Source of the DNA: Eilatimonas milleporae
GTDB taxonomy: Bacteria; Pseudomonadota; Alphaproteobacteria; Sphingomonadales; Kordiimonadaceae
Direction of reading: 5' to 3'
Assembly: GCF_003688555.1 (NCBI RefSeq)
Contig: NZ_REFR01000017.1
Span: 96,362 to 160,361, forward strand
Length of the DNA stretch: 64,000 bases
The notes below the pieces were generated by a model, which did no database searches, was not told where the DNA came from, and saw only the letters and a list, made by a program, of their open reading frames with translations. Of this stretch, positions 56,201-63,699 are shown one piece after another. Made by a program: the position numbers and the translations under genes. How positions within the stretch are numbered: position 1 is the first letter of the stretch; every line of letters starts with the position of its first letter.

Positions 56201-57335
56201 CGGCGAACTGCGCGCGCCGGGCGGCGAGCCGCTGGACCGTAATGAGATCGCCGCCCACTGGGTCGCGGCCCTGCGGGATGAAAAAGCCCCGGCCCCGGTC
56301 GCCGGCCGCCGCGCCAGTCTGCGGGTGTTCGGCCCCGCGCCGGGACGCTACGGCGCCGGCGTGAACCGATTGGCCGAGCGGTCCGGCGCCTGGCGCGACC
56401 GGGCCGAAATCGCCCGCTCCTACATCGCGCGCATGGGCCATGCGTACGGCGCCGATGTCTCCGGCGCCGCCCGTCAGACCCTGTTCCGGGACCGTTTGGC
56501 CCTGGCCGATCAAAGCTTTCTCGGCCGGGCCAGCAATCTCTACGGACTGGTCGACAATAATGACGCCTTCGACTATCTCGGCGGTCTCAACATGGCGGTG
56601 GAGGCCGCGGGCGGCACCCCGGCGCGGGGGTTCGTGGTCGATGTCAGCGACCCCGCGTCCCCCGATATGACGCCGCTGGCCAGCGCCATCGTGCGCGAAG
56701 TGCGGGGCCGACAGCTCAATCCCGCCTGGATCAGGGCGCTGATGGCCCATGGCTATGCTGGCGCGCGCACCATGAACACCGCTTTCTTTGAAAACCTCTG
56801 GGGGTGGGAGGTCACCGATCCGGCCCTGTTCTCGGACCGCATCTGGGCGGAGGCCAAAGCCGTCTATCTGGACGACCGCCACGATCTGGGCGTGGATACC
56901 TTTCTGGACACGCAGGCGGCCCGCCCCGTCAAGGCCAATATACTGGCCATCATGCTGGTGGCGGCGCACAAGGGCTACTGGCAGGCGGACGAGGCCACGG
57001 TTGCCGAACTGGCCGAAGCGTTTGCGCGCGTCGTGGCGGCGGCGGGTCTGCCGGGCAGCGGCCATACCCGGCCCGACCATCCCATGCTGGACTGGATCGC
57101 AGGTAAACTGCCCGACGATCTGGCCGAAGTCCTAGCGGCCGCGCGCGATGCCGCGCGGGGCGATACGGCGGCACAGGCGACAGCGCCTGAAACTGTTCCC
57201 GAGACGGTCCGGGAACTGAAACCGGTGCCCCGGGACCGCGCCGCCCCGTCTTCCCCGCTGATATGGGTTTTGGCGCTGGCGGCGGCGGTATTGCTCGGCG
57301 GCGGCATTCTGATCGGCAGGAGAACCACGGTATGA
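53208..57335 (+). CDS. Exported, membrane-anchored CobN-family chelatase-like protein
   Basis: A 1375-aa member of the CobN/BchH/HmuS family of large metal-chelatase subunits. It has an N-terminal signal peptide (MRINAVTGLLLSVIAALALP-type, cleavage near TAWA) and a C-terminal membrane helix (about 1350-1370; LIWVLALAAAVLLGGGILIG) followed by RR, so the body should be periplasmic. Family motifs include PPTHQYLAFYRWL and HLGRHSTYEFLPG near residue 630. Cytoplasmic CobN inserts cobalt with the AAA+ partners CobS and CobT; neither is here. The start is ATG 53208 with GGGGAG 7 bp upstream; earlier in-frame ATGs would translate riboswitch RNA. The stop overlaps the channel gene by 4 bp. Confidence 0.9.
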   Translation: MRINAVTGLLLSVIAALALPTGTAWAKTLVGIVSERNSAAAAAAAALFRDRSDAEIRLRTPRQLAALSDRQIAALLDAGDALLIAGVFGDDAGRLARIVEQIAPDIPVFAVSATRALVLKSRGWDGRPVTLAEIEDTASAATPWQRANAYWQARGPENLANLFAFLIAGQGGTVPDPDPVPAIRFSARQGAADAPLIALVDYDTGDQAGNIDLHDALCTALQKAGLACLSVFADWGLASAEALERLRPHRPAGVIMMQDFAVGGSHRARADRALEALDVPVLKAIRLNEKTETAWRADADGLPVDSVYYRVAMPELSGSGQPMVLAAGAPPRLDPVSGIEIRVTRPVAAEVAGIARRMAAWVRLRNTRNADKRLAIIYYNHPPGRHNIGADNLDVPASLLAILNRLKAEGYDVGDLPDTPAALLALIQERAVNLPENDAALKAMGAGAFTLPVPAYRTWFSGLPARVQAEMTDGPLAALQLRVRAALDDRAFDRARRLVTDAVHDMAFVIEGAPARFHARAEDLLDQLDAAYMAAIDGAQRWPDIRSLSAALMRQGIEGLRGWGLPPGTVMTVGGRFVFPGLRFGNILIAPQPPRGWEVNEEVLHANMSVPPTHQYLAFYRWLHDTVRPHAMIHLGRHSTYEFLPGPRVGLAGDTYSRLIAGDVPGLYPYIVDGVGEGLQAKRRGLAVMVDHLTPPLKATPFYDQLLGLRQLVETFEAADPSPAGDAARTRALSRIRAQVTALGIRDALISELEAEHGGAGTMDFETVDPDLLVHEVGHFLTDMQEDFMPLGLHVFGQPWSEAAVDTMLASMGDAAARESLTISPDREMAALMAGLDGRFILPGKGNDPLRAPDALPTGRNFFGLDASLVPNLIAWDLGAAMARQATDGDGTEAVVLWASDTVRDGGVMMAFGLNLMGVKPVWNARGILQGLERLPLPPGQRRRDVTFVASGLFRDLYGVQMAWLDKAGLLALDGSSLVIGRDHPHLVLALEAALAPLGELRAPGGEPLDRNEIAAHWVAALRDEKAPAPVAGRRASLRVFGPAPGRYGAGVNRLAERSGAWRDRAEIARSYIARMGHAYGADVSGAARQTLFRDRLALADQSFLGRASNLYGLVDNNDAFDYLGGLNMAVEAAGGTPARGFVVDVSDPASPDMTPLASAIVREVRGRQLNPAWIRALMAHGYAGARTMNTAFFENLWGWEVTDPALFSDRIWAEAKAVYLDDRHDLGVDTFLDTQAARPVKANILAIMLVAAHKGYWQADEATVAELAEAFARVVAAAGLPGSGHTRPDHPMLDWIAGKLPDDLAEVLAAARDAARGDTAAQATAPETVPETVRELKPVPRDRAAPSSPLIWVLALAAAVLLGGGILIGRRTTV

Positions 57336-57772
57336 TTGATCTGGGCACGGCACTGCATCTGCTTGTGGATCACCTTTTGTGGCCCGTCATTGCCTGTCTT
57401 TTCGCGTTGATGGCGGCGGTTCTCCTGGATATGGGCATTGCCCTCGGGGAAGGGTTCGGCGGTCTCCGGCGCGCTGCCGCCCGGTCCCCGCGCCGCCTGG
57501 AAGCCCTGGCCCGCAAAAGAATCGGCCGGGCCGACATGGCCGCGCGTGTGGGGCCCACGCTCGGCCTCATGGGCACGCTGATACCGCTGGGCCCCGGCAT
57601 CGCCGCCATGGGTCGCGGTGATTTCGCCACCCTGGCCGAGGCTGTCGCCACGGCCTTCGACACCACTGTCCTCGGCCTGCTGATCGGGCTGGCCGGGTAT
57701 CTGATCGGCCGGTGGCGGCGGGTCGCCTATGACGCGGCGCTGAACGCGCTGGAGGCGGCCGCGCGTGCGTGA
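57332..57772 (+). CDS. MotA/TolQ/ExbB proton-channel family protein
   Basis: A 146-aa inner-membrane protein with three hydrophobic helices (about 10-33, 75-95, 105-128). The second and third carry the family pattern: VGPTLGLMGTLIPLGPGIAA and AVATAFDTTVLGLLIGLAGY. Family members form pentamers that use proton motive force to move a partner. It starts on the ATGA shared with the CobN-like stop and overlaps the DUF2149 gene by 8 bp, so the three products are likely made as one complex. It is shorter than ExbB or TolQ because the cytoplasmic loop is reduced. Confidence 0.9.
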   Translation: MIDLGTALHLLVDHLLWPVIACLFALMAAVLLDMGIALGEGFGGLRRAAARSPRRLEALARKRIGRADMAARVGPTLGLMGTLIPLGPGIAAMGRGDFATLAEAVATAFDTTVLGLLIGLAGYLIGRWRRVAYDAALNALEAAARA

Positions 57773-58040
57773 TTTCACCCGCACCCGCTTCGACCGCGAC
57801 GACGGTGCCGGCGCCATCGGTGACCTGCCCAATCTGGCGGACCTGATGCTGGTGTTCGCCACCGGCCTGATCGCGGCCCTCGCCGCCAGTCCCAATGGCC
57901 GCACGCCCGTCCAGGAAGCCGACCTGGGCCGGGAACTGCCCGACCTGCCCACAGGCGCCGAGGCCGGCGGCGCCGGCCTGGAAGCCGTCGGCCGGGTCTT
58001 CCGGGACCCGGAAACCGGAAAACTGTATGTGGTGAAATAG
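57765..58040 (+). CDS. DUF2149 protein, ExbD-like topology
   Basis: A 91-aa protein. A polar N-terminus leads to one transmembrane helix (about 23-42; NLADLMLVFATGLIAALA) that contains an Asp near its start, and then a short periplasmic tail with the DUF2149 ending VFRDPETGKLYVV. This is the topology of ExbD/TolR/MotB, whose membrane Asp relays protons. The start is GTG 57765, inside the preceding gene (8-bp overlap). Equivalents accompany CobN-like and ExbB-like proteins in other phyla. The ExbD-like role is inferred. Confidence 0.85.
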   Translation: MRDFTRTRFDRDDGAGAIGDLPNLADLMLVFATGLIAALAASPNGRTPVQEADLGRELPDLPTGAEAGGAGLEAVGRVFRDPETGKLYVVK

Positions 58041-58126
58041 GGACTGCTTTGCGGCGCCCTGCCACCAAAGCGCGCTTTCCGGCGCAGCCGACACTTCTGG
58101 GACAGATGGGCCGCCCGCGAAATCCA

Positions 58127-58263
58127 TATACTGTCACCGGATTTTCCACCCTCTGAAACCGGTGGATGGCAGTGATCGCCAGTTTTTTATCTGGCTCTGA
58201 AAACTCTTTATTTTCAGTGGTTTGCTTTTGATCGGCTATTGTAAAAAACTATATACTGTCCCC
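58127..58263 (+). repeat. Two further TATACTGTCCCC copies
   Basis: Copies at 58127-58138 (one mismatch, TCACC) and 58252-58263. The first is preceded by GAAATCCA and the second by TAAAAAACTA, the same flanks seen at 51.57 and 51.60 kb. They lie in the 397-bp gap after the DUF2149 gene, which holds no gene that I can support. Confidence 0.85.
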
Positions 58264-58437
58264 GGTTTTTTCCCGACTGTCCGCTTAGGTGTCGCCGGAT
58301 GGGGGCATGCCCGCGCCTGTCTCAATCACATGCCCCGCTCATGGATAGCGGTCGCGGACATGCGCGGAAGACCAATGCGAAAACAGGGCCATTCACTTGG
58401 TCCGCCACTCTACCCTGTTTGAAATGCAGACAGGTGT

Positions 58438-58824
58438 TTAGGGGCCTGGCTCCGCCGACTGACTTCGCCTTGGCCGTGTCAGTGATGCGAGGACGCCGAC
58501 GGCGGATACGATTGTCCCAATGTGGCAGAGCAGGCTGATGGTGGACAATTCATGTGCTGCAATCGACCAGATGACGACCGATATAAAGGCCAGATTGCCG
58601 GCGCCAACGACGGGGCGTAACAAATGGTCATTGCGGTCGGTGCGGAACAAAACGACGACGGCAATGCCATAAAGCATGAAGGCACTAAGGAAAACCAAAA
58701 GGCGGCCGGCCGGGACATTCAGGAACGCCGCCAGTGGATCCAGGAGAAGAAGGGCTACCGGCGCGGTGACGATGTGACCAACACCATCGATCCAGAAAGC
58801 GACTTGTCGGGTTGAGATATTCAT
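58438..58824 (-). CDS. Small four-helix membrane protein
   Basis: A 128-aa protein with four predicted membrane helices (IVTAPVALLLLDPLAAFL, LLVFLSAFMLYGIAVVVLF, LAFISVVIWSIAAHEL, HIGTIVSAVGVLASL) and short polar loops. No known domain is recognised. ATG 58824 is chosen although the ribosome site is weak; the frame continues 12 codons further. It is convergent with the cob operon and flanked on both sides by repeats. Confidence 0.65.
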   Translation of the reverse strand: MNISTRQVAFWIDGVGHIVTAPVALLLLDPLAAFLNVPAGRLLVFLSAFMLYGIAVVVLFRTDRNDHLLRPVVGAGNLAFISVVIWSIAAHELSTISLLCHIGTIVSAVGVLASLTRPRRSQSAEPGP

Positions 58825-59036
58825 ATGTGATGACCGCTTGACTGCGGGAGCGACGTTCATTCACGCGACTGGTCTAAAGCTATATTGGGCGCCTGGCTTG
58901 GACGTCAATCCTCGATCCGCCGATCCTTGGGAAGACAAGGGCGGAGAGCCTGAACTCTGCACCTTCCAGCCACAACTGCGGCCCTGGCATAAGCACAACA
59001 ACAGGCCGCGTGACGCGATACACCAGATTCCAACCC

Positions 59037-59510
59037 CCCAGGGCGCGACCGCGCCCCGGCCGGTCAGGCCGCCCTCGCGGAGGCGATTGCGGAGCAATCT
59101 GCCGTGAGCGCAAAACCAACACCGGTCAGGCCGCCCTCGCGGAGCGGGCCGCGCTTGCGGCCCTGCGTGAGCGCAAAAAACCGCCCCAATCAGAATTTCC
59201 CGAGCCTGATACACCCCAGGCCGCGACGGCGGCCCGGCCGGTCAGGCCGCCCTCGCGGAGCGGATCGCAAGAGCGATCCTTGCGTGAGCGCAGAAGAACG
59301 GCCCCGTGCCGAGATATTTCAATCCAGTCTCCCCCAGGGCGCGACCGCGCCCCGGCCGGTCAGGCCGCCCTCGCGGAGGCGATTGCGGAGCAATCTGCCG
59401 TGAGCGCAAAAACACCCCCGGTCAGGCCGCCCTCGCGGAGCGGATCGCATAGGCGATCCTAGCGTGAGCGCAAAATATCCCCGGTCAGGCCGCCCCTGCG
59501 TGAACGCAAA
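59037..59510 (+). repeat. Hairpin-repeat array 2 (three full and three partial copies)
   Basis: Full copies start at about 59037, 59214 and 59333; partial copies lacking H1 start at about 59122, 59418 and 59481. H1 in the second full copy is GGCCGC-GACG-GCGGCC (59219-59234) in place of GGGCGC/GCGCCC. H3 is GGCGATTGC/GCAATC, GGGCCGC/GCGGCCC (59146-59163), GGATCGC/GCGATCC (59262-59279 and 59442-59459). All point the same way. The array fills most of the 761 bp between the small membrane protein and the GFA-family gene, where no gene is seen. Confidence 0.92.
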
Positions 59511-59585
59511 AACCCTCTCCGTTCCAAACCGGCCGTCTTTTGTGCAACATGTGCCCCTGGCACAAGACGGGAGAGGGAGGCAGCC

Positions 59586-59987
59586 ATGGCTCACGGACAC
59601 TGCAACTGCGGCGCTGTCGCGTTCGAGATCGATGCCGATCTCCGCGATGTCTATGTCTGCCACTGTTCGATCTGCCGGCGCTATACCGGCGGCAACGGCA
59701 TCGCGGTTGTCGTCGTGCCCAATGGCGCTTTCCGCTGGCTGAAGGGTGAAGATTGCATCACCGCCTGGAAAAAGCCCGATGCCGACTGGCTGTCCGCCTT
59801 TTGCCGGGTGTGCGGGTCGGCCCTGCCGGGGGCGAACGACGCGGCGCATACATTCGTGCCGGCCGGACTGATCACGGACGGCGGCGAAGCGCTCACCGTC
59901 GCTCACCATATCTTTGTCGGCTCCAGGGCGGTTTGGGATGAAATCGGCGATGACGGCACACGGCATACCGGTGCCTTTGGCGCATAA
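59586..59987 (+). CDS. GFA/CENP-V-family zinc protein
   Basis: A 133-aa protein of the glutathione-dependent formaldehyde-activating (GFA) fold. Zinc ligands are visible as HCNCG (Cys6, Cys8), CHCSIC (Cys25, Cys27, Cys30) and FCRVCGS. True GFA enzyme activity is shown for few members, so a role in formaldehyde metabolism is only possible. GAGAGGGAGG precedes the ATG. It follows directly after a hairpin-repeat array. Confidence 0.9.
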   Translation: MAHGHCNCGAVAFEIDADLRDVYVCHCSICRRYTGGNGIAVVVVPNGAFRWLKGEDCITAWKKPDADWLSAFCRVCGSALPGANDAAHTFVPAGLITDGGEALTVAHHIFVGSRAVWDEIGDDGTRHTGAFGA

Positions 59988-60022
59988 CCGGCGGCCGCAT
60001 ACTTGGCCGCGCCGGTCCGTTC

Positions 60023-60937
60023 CTATCCGTTGACGCCGGCCGTCAGTGCCGCGCGCAGCCAGGCCAGGCCTGGGTCGCCGTCGCTGCGGCGGTGCCACAG
60101 GATGGAAAAGCCGAACGTGCCCGCCGGAAAGGGCGTCTCGCGCAGCCGCAGGCCATACGGCCCGGCCATCGGCGCCAGCACGGCGCGCGGTTCGGTGGCG
60201 ATCAGGCGCGTGCCTTTCAGCAACGGCCCGGTCAGCAGAAAATGCGGCACCGTCACCGCCACGCGGCGCGCGTGCCCCGCTTTGCCCAAGGCCGTATCCA
60301 CCTGGCCGTGCGTCTCTCCGGCCAGGGACACATGCAGATGGTCCGCCGCCAGATAGTCATCGAGGCCCAGCCGGTCGGCGGCAAAGGCGGGATGTCCCCG
60401 GTCGGCGGCGCAGACGAAGTCCCGCTCGCCCAGGGCCTCGCGGCGCAGGTCGGCGGGCACGTCGGGAAAATTGCCGATCACCAGTTCGACCGCGCCCTGC
60501 CGCAGCATGTCGAAGCCCAGCGTCCGGCTGGTATGGCGCACCCGCAGGGACACGCCGTCGGCGCTCAGCGTCTCATGGGCAAGCAGGGCGGGCAGATGCA
60601 CCGCCGCGGCGTAGTCGGACAGCCCTATGGTGAACTGGCGCCGGGTCCGTGCCGGGTCGAAGGCCGCCGTCCGGTCCACCAGACGCTCCAGGCTATGCAC
60701 GGCGTCGGCGACGTCGGGCGCCAGCCGCAGGGCTTTTGCCGTCGGCGTCATGCCGGAGGCCGTGCGCACGAACAGCGGATCGTCCCACAGGGCCCTGAGA
60801 CGGCGCAGGGCATGGCTGACGGCGGACTGCGTCATCCCCAGCCGCTCGGCCGTGCGCCCCACGCCGGCCTCTTCCATCAGCACGGCGAAGACACACAGCG
60901 CTGTCGTGTCGACCGCTCTGATCGTCGTTTTGCTCAT
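60023..60937 (-). CDS. LysR-type transcriptional regulator
   Basis: A 304-aa LTTR. The DNA-binding helix is ERLGMTQSAVSHALRRLRAL, preceded by LCVFAVLMEEAGVGRTA, and followed by DDPLFVRTASGMTPTAKA, the NodD/NahR-like subgroup. The ATG at 60937 (or GTG 60943) faces the carboxymuconolactone decarboxylase gene across 84 bp, a classical regulator/target arrangement. Confidence 0.9.
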   Translation of the reverse strand: MSKTTIRAVDTTALCVFAVLMEEAGVGRTAERLGMTQSAVSHALRRLRALWDDPLFVRTASGMTPTAKALRLAPDVADAVHSLERLVDRTAAFDPARTRRQFTIGLSDYAAAVHLPALLAHETLSADGVSLRVRHTSRTLGFDMLRQGAVELVIGNFPDVPADLRREALGERDFVCAADRGHPAFAADRLGLDDYLAADHLHVSLAGETHGQVDTALGKAGHARRVAVTVPHFLLTGPLLKGTRLIATEPRAVLAPMAGPYGLRLRETPFPAGTFGFSILWHRRSDGDPGLAWLRAALTAGVNG

Positions 60938-61021
60938 AGCCACTATGATAAAAATGAACTTCCTTCATGTACAGCCCGCATCTAGCCTGTATCCCGTCTG
61001 TTGCCGGTCGAGGAGGACGGG

Positions 61022-61621
61022 ATGATCAGGATGGCACGCATGGCAGTGACGGCGCGCGCGGCGATTTTCTCCGCGCTTCTCTCCGGATTTTTCTCCGGAC
61101 CTCTTCAGGCACCGGCGGCGGAGCCATCGATGAAGGAACAATGCGATATGGCTGAAGGACGATATGAGCGGGGTCTGGCGCGTCTGGACCGGATCACCCG
61201 GGGTGCCGGTCAGGCGGTGGTGGACCGGTTGACGCGCACATCGCCCGATCTGGCGCGTTATGTGGTTGAATACCCTTATGGCGATGTCTTCTGCCGGTCC
61301 GGTCTCAGCGACCGGCAGCGCCAGTTGGCCACCGTCGCGGCGCTGGCCGCGCTCGGCTATGCCCGGCCGGAATTGCAGGTCCATATCCACGGCGCCCTCA
61401 ATGTTGGCGTCACGCGGCAGGAAATTGTCGAAACCATGATCCTGATGTCGGTCTATGCCGGTTTTCCCGCCTCCATCCACGGCATTCGCGCGGCTGAAAC
61501 CGTTTTCGCCGAACGCGACGCCGCCAGCACCCCCGATGCCCATACCCCCGATGCCCATACTCCCGACACCGATACCCCTGATACGGACCCCTCCGACACC
61601 GGCACCCCCACACCGGAATAG
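61022..61621 (+). CDS. Exported carboxymuconolactone-decarboxylase/AhpD-like protein
   Basis: A 199-aa protein with an N-terminal signal peptide (about residues 1-32; ARAAIFSALLSGFFSGPLQA). The core is a CMD/AhpD helical domain (about 75-160; SGLSDRQRQLATVAALAALG, ELQVHIHGALNVGVTRQEIV, MILMSVYAGFPASIHGI). AhpD's CxxC is not present. The C-terminus is a pentapeptide-repeat tail (TPDAH TPDAH TPDTD TPDTD) that looks like a slippage product. Export is unusual for this family. ATG 61022 has GGAGG 6 bp upstream. Function unknown; possibly lactone or quinone chemistry in the envelope. Confidence 0.82.
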   Translation: MIRMARMAVTARAAIFSALLSGFFSGPLQAPAAEPSMKEQCDMAEGRYERGLARLDRITRGAGQAVVDRLTRTSPDLARYVVEYPYGDVFCRSGLSDRQRQLATVAALAALGYARPELQVHIHGALNVGVTRQEIVETMILMSVYAGFPASIHGIRAAETVFAERDAASTPDAHTPDAHTPDTDTPDTDPSDTGTPTPE

Positions 61622-61623
61622 CA

Positions 61624-61766
61624 CCCCAGGGCGCGACGGCGCCCCGGCCGGTCAGGCCGCCCCTCGCGGAGCGGACCGCAGCGCGGTCCTGCGTGAGCGT
61701 AAAAATAAACACCGGTCAGGCCGCCCCTCGCGGAGGCGATTGCGCAGCAATCCGCCGTGAGCGCAA
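61624..61766 (+). repeat. Hairpin-repeat array 3 (one full and one partial copy)
   Basis: The full copy begins 3 bp after the preceding stop codon, which suggests a role in ending or processing that transcript. H1 is GGGCGC-GACG-GCGCCC. H3 is GGACCGC-AGC-GCGGTCC (61673-61689), a fourth paired version of this stem. The partial copy (about 61712-61766) lacks H1 and has the GGCGATTGC/GCAATCCGCC form. Confidence 0.92.
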
Positions 61767-61783
61767 ATCACCACGAAATCCCC

Positions 61784-62320
61784 TTATTTCGTCACCCTGT
61801 CACCGGGGCCCGCCGCAGCGGCCCTGATCTTCCGGGTGCGGGCGCGCACCGAGGCCGATCCATCGGTTTCCGCACGGGTCAGGGCGGCTTCTGCACGGTG
61901 GACAAGGTCCGGCGCCTGCCGTGCCGCATGGTGCAGCGCATCCACCGACCAGGCGCGCAGGAAGGGGCGTTCATGGTCGAGAAACCGCGCCGCCCAGTCC
62001 GCGACCCTTCGTGCCTGATCGGGAGTGAATGTCAGGAACGCCGCCGTCTGGCACACATGAAGGGCCGCCTGCCAGGTCACCACCGTATCGAGCCGGGCGA
62101 CGATGGCGTCGGTCTCCGCCGGTCCCGGACGGACGCCGCTTTCCGCGCTGGCCTTGATCAGCCAGGTCGCCCCGTCTGAAACAAACCCCTCCTCCGACCC
62201 GATCAGCGCGGCCAACGCGCCGATAAAGCCCTCGTCGCCGCCGAAGCGCGCGCGGATTTGCCTGAGGGTTGAGACCGCCTTTCCGTCAAAGGCCCGCAGG
62301 GCTTTCAGCAGCGCTGACAC
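61784..62320 (-). CDS. HEAT-like helical repeat protein, hypothetical
   Basis: A 178-aa all-helical protein with HEAT-like repeats (for example AADWAARFLDHERPFLRAWS and VDALHHAARQAPDLVHRAEA). No catalytic motif is seen. The start is GTG 62320, supported by GAGGAGG about 6 bp upstream, and lies inside the 3' end of the serine hydrolase gene (35-bp overlap), so the two are probably co-translated. Confidence 0.7.
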   Translation of the reverse strand: MSALLKALRAFDGKAVSTLRQIRARFGGDEGFIGALAALIGSEEGFVSDGATWLIKASAESGVRPGPAETDAIVARLDTVVTWQAALHVCQTAAFLTFTPDQARRVADWAARFLDHERPFLRAWSVDALHHAARQAPDLVHRAEAALTRAETDGSASVRARTRKIRAAAAGPGDRVTK

Positions 62321-63485
62321 GGCTTTCCTCCTCTTCGCCCGGTCCGGCCAGGAATGCCTTCAACACCGGGCTTGGCACATGCACCGCGCCGTCCTGATTG
62401 GTCAGCCAGATCACCGTCAGGTCGTGGGCCGGATAGTAGAGCGACATGGCACCGTTGCCGAGGCCGCCGCCGCTGTGGCCGAACCGCTCGCCCGGCGTTC
62501 CCGGGTCCCAGATCTGAACCCCGTAGCCATAGAAGGACCGCGCCGCGTCCCCCACAAGGTCGGCGTTGAAGGGCGCGGTGATCAGCGCATGGGTTTGCGG
62601 CGAAACAAGCCTGCCGCCGCGCAGGGCGCGGCTGAAGTCGAACAGGTCTTCCACCGTGGAATATCCCCCGCCCGCCGATGCGCCGCGCGCCGGGTGCGTG
62701 AAATGATTCGTGTACCAGACTGCATCCTGCACTTCGGCTTCGGGATCGAAATCGTTCAGCAGATCGCTGAGACGCAGGCGGGTGTATCCGGTGGCCAGGT
62801 TCGGCGTCACCGCGTCGGTGGCGAAGGCCCCGGTGTTTTCCATATCCAGGGGCCTCAGAATGATCTCGGCGATATGATCGTGATAGCTCTCGCCGGTGAC
62901 CGCCTCAAGGATGAGGCCAAGCATGATATAGCCATTGTTCGAATAGGCCCAGGACTCGCCCGGCCGGAAGGCCAAAGGCTCGTCGACGAAAAGCCCGGCA
63001 TAGTCCTGAAGGGTGCGGAAGCGCCCGATCTCCCGGAACAGTGTCTCGGTCCAGTAAAATCCCATGCCGCTTGTATGGGTCAGCAAATGGCGCACCGTCA
63101 CACTCTCGGCGACATCGCGGTTGGGCCAGTCCGGCAGATAGGTCCCGACGGTGGCGTCAAGGTTTATCGCGCCGGCCGCGACCTGGCGCATCACAGCGAC
63201 CATGGTAAACTGCTTGTCGACCGAGCCGAGATTGAATTTGGTGTCGACGCGGTTGGGCACCCGGTGTCCGCGGTGCGCATGCCCGAACGCGTTGGTGTAA
63301 AGCACCGTGTCACCGACGGCGAGCAGGATCGCCCCGGAAAATTCATCCCGTGCCTCGGCCGCTTTCAGTTCAGCGTCAAGCTTGGCCGTCAGGGCGTTCC
63401 AATCCGGCGTATCCGCCGCCTGTCCGGCGGTTGCATGCAGTCCTGCAACCAGTATAAGGGCGGCCAAATAACGGGGTATGGTCAA
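62286..63485 (-). CDS. Serine hydrolase of the class C beta-lactamase/esterase family
   Basis: A 399-aa exported protein: signal peptide (PRYLAALILVAGLHATAGQA), then the penicillin-binding-fold domain with nucleophile motif SVDK (about 85-88), YSN in SWAYSNNGYIMLG (about 180) and HSGG in RFGHSGGGLGNG (about 336). These fit the family of beta-lactamases, D-aminopeptidases and esterases; substrate unknown. The start is TTG 63485, with AAGGAG 7 bp upstream and the signal peptide directly after; an ATG 23 codons earlier would bury the signal sequence. Confidence 0.85.
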   Translation of the reverse strand: MTIPRYLAALILVAGLHATAGQAADTPDWNALTAKLDAELKAAEARDEFSGAILLAVGDTVLYTNAFGHAHRGHRVPNRVDTKFNLGSVDKQFTMVAVMRQVAAGAINLDATVGTYLPDWPNRDVAESVTVRHLLTHTSGMGFYWTETLFREIGRFRTLQDYAGLFVDEPLAFRPGESWAYSNNGYIMLGLILEAVTGESYHDHIAEIILRPLDMENTGAFATDAVTPNLATGYTRLRLSDLLNDFDPEAEVQDAVWYTNHFTHPARGASAGGGYSTVEDLFDFSRALRGGRLVSPQTHALITAPFNADLVGDAARSFYGYGVQIWDPGTPGERFGHSGGGLGNGAMSLYYPAHDLTVIWLTNQDGAVHVPSPVLKAFLAGPGEEEESRVSAAESPAGL

Positions 63486-63699
63486 TGCTGGTCTCCTTGG
63501 GTTTCTTGACGGGTGGGCCGGTTCCTTCAGGAATACCCGGAAGCGTGCCCGCATACCCTGCGGTTAAACCACATCCGGAAACCCGCCGTCGATCCGGAAG
63601 GTGGGGTTTGTATCCAATGAATTATCACTAAAGTGACGGCTCGCCCGTCCCTGACATGCGCGCAACACCCTGGATACAGGCGAGACATTCCAAACCTTG

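Noticed and set aside
59010..59462. Arg/Pro-rich proteins encoded by the hairpin arrays
   Set aside because: Frames shift between copies, and substitutions preserve base pairing rather than amino acids.
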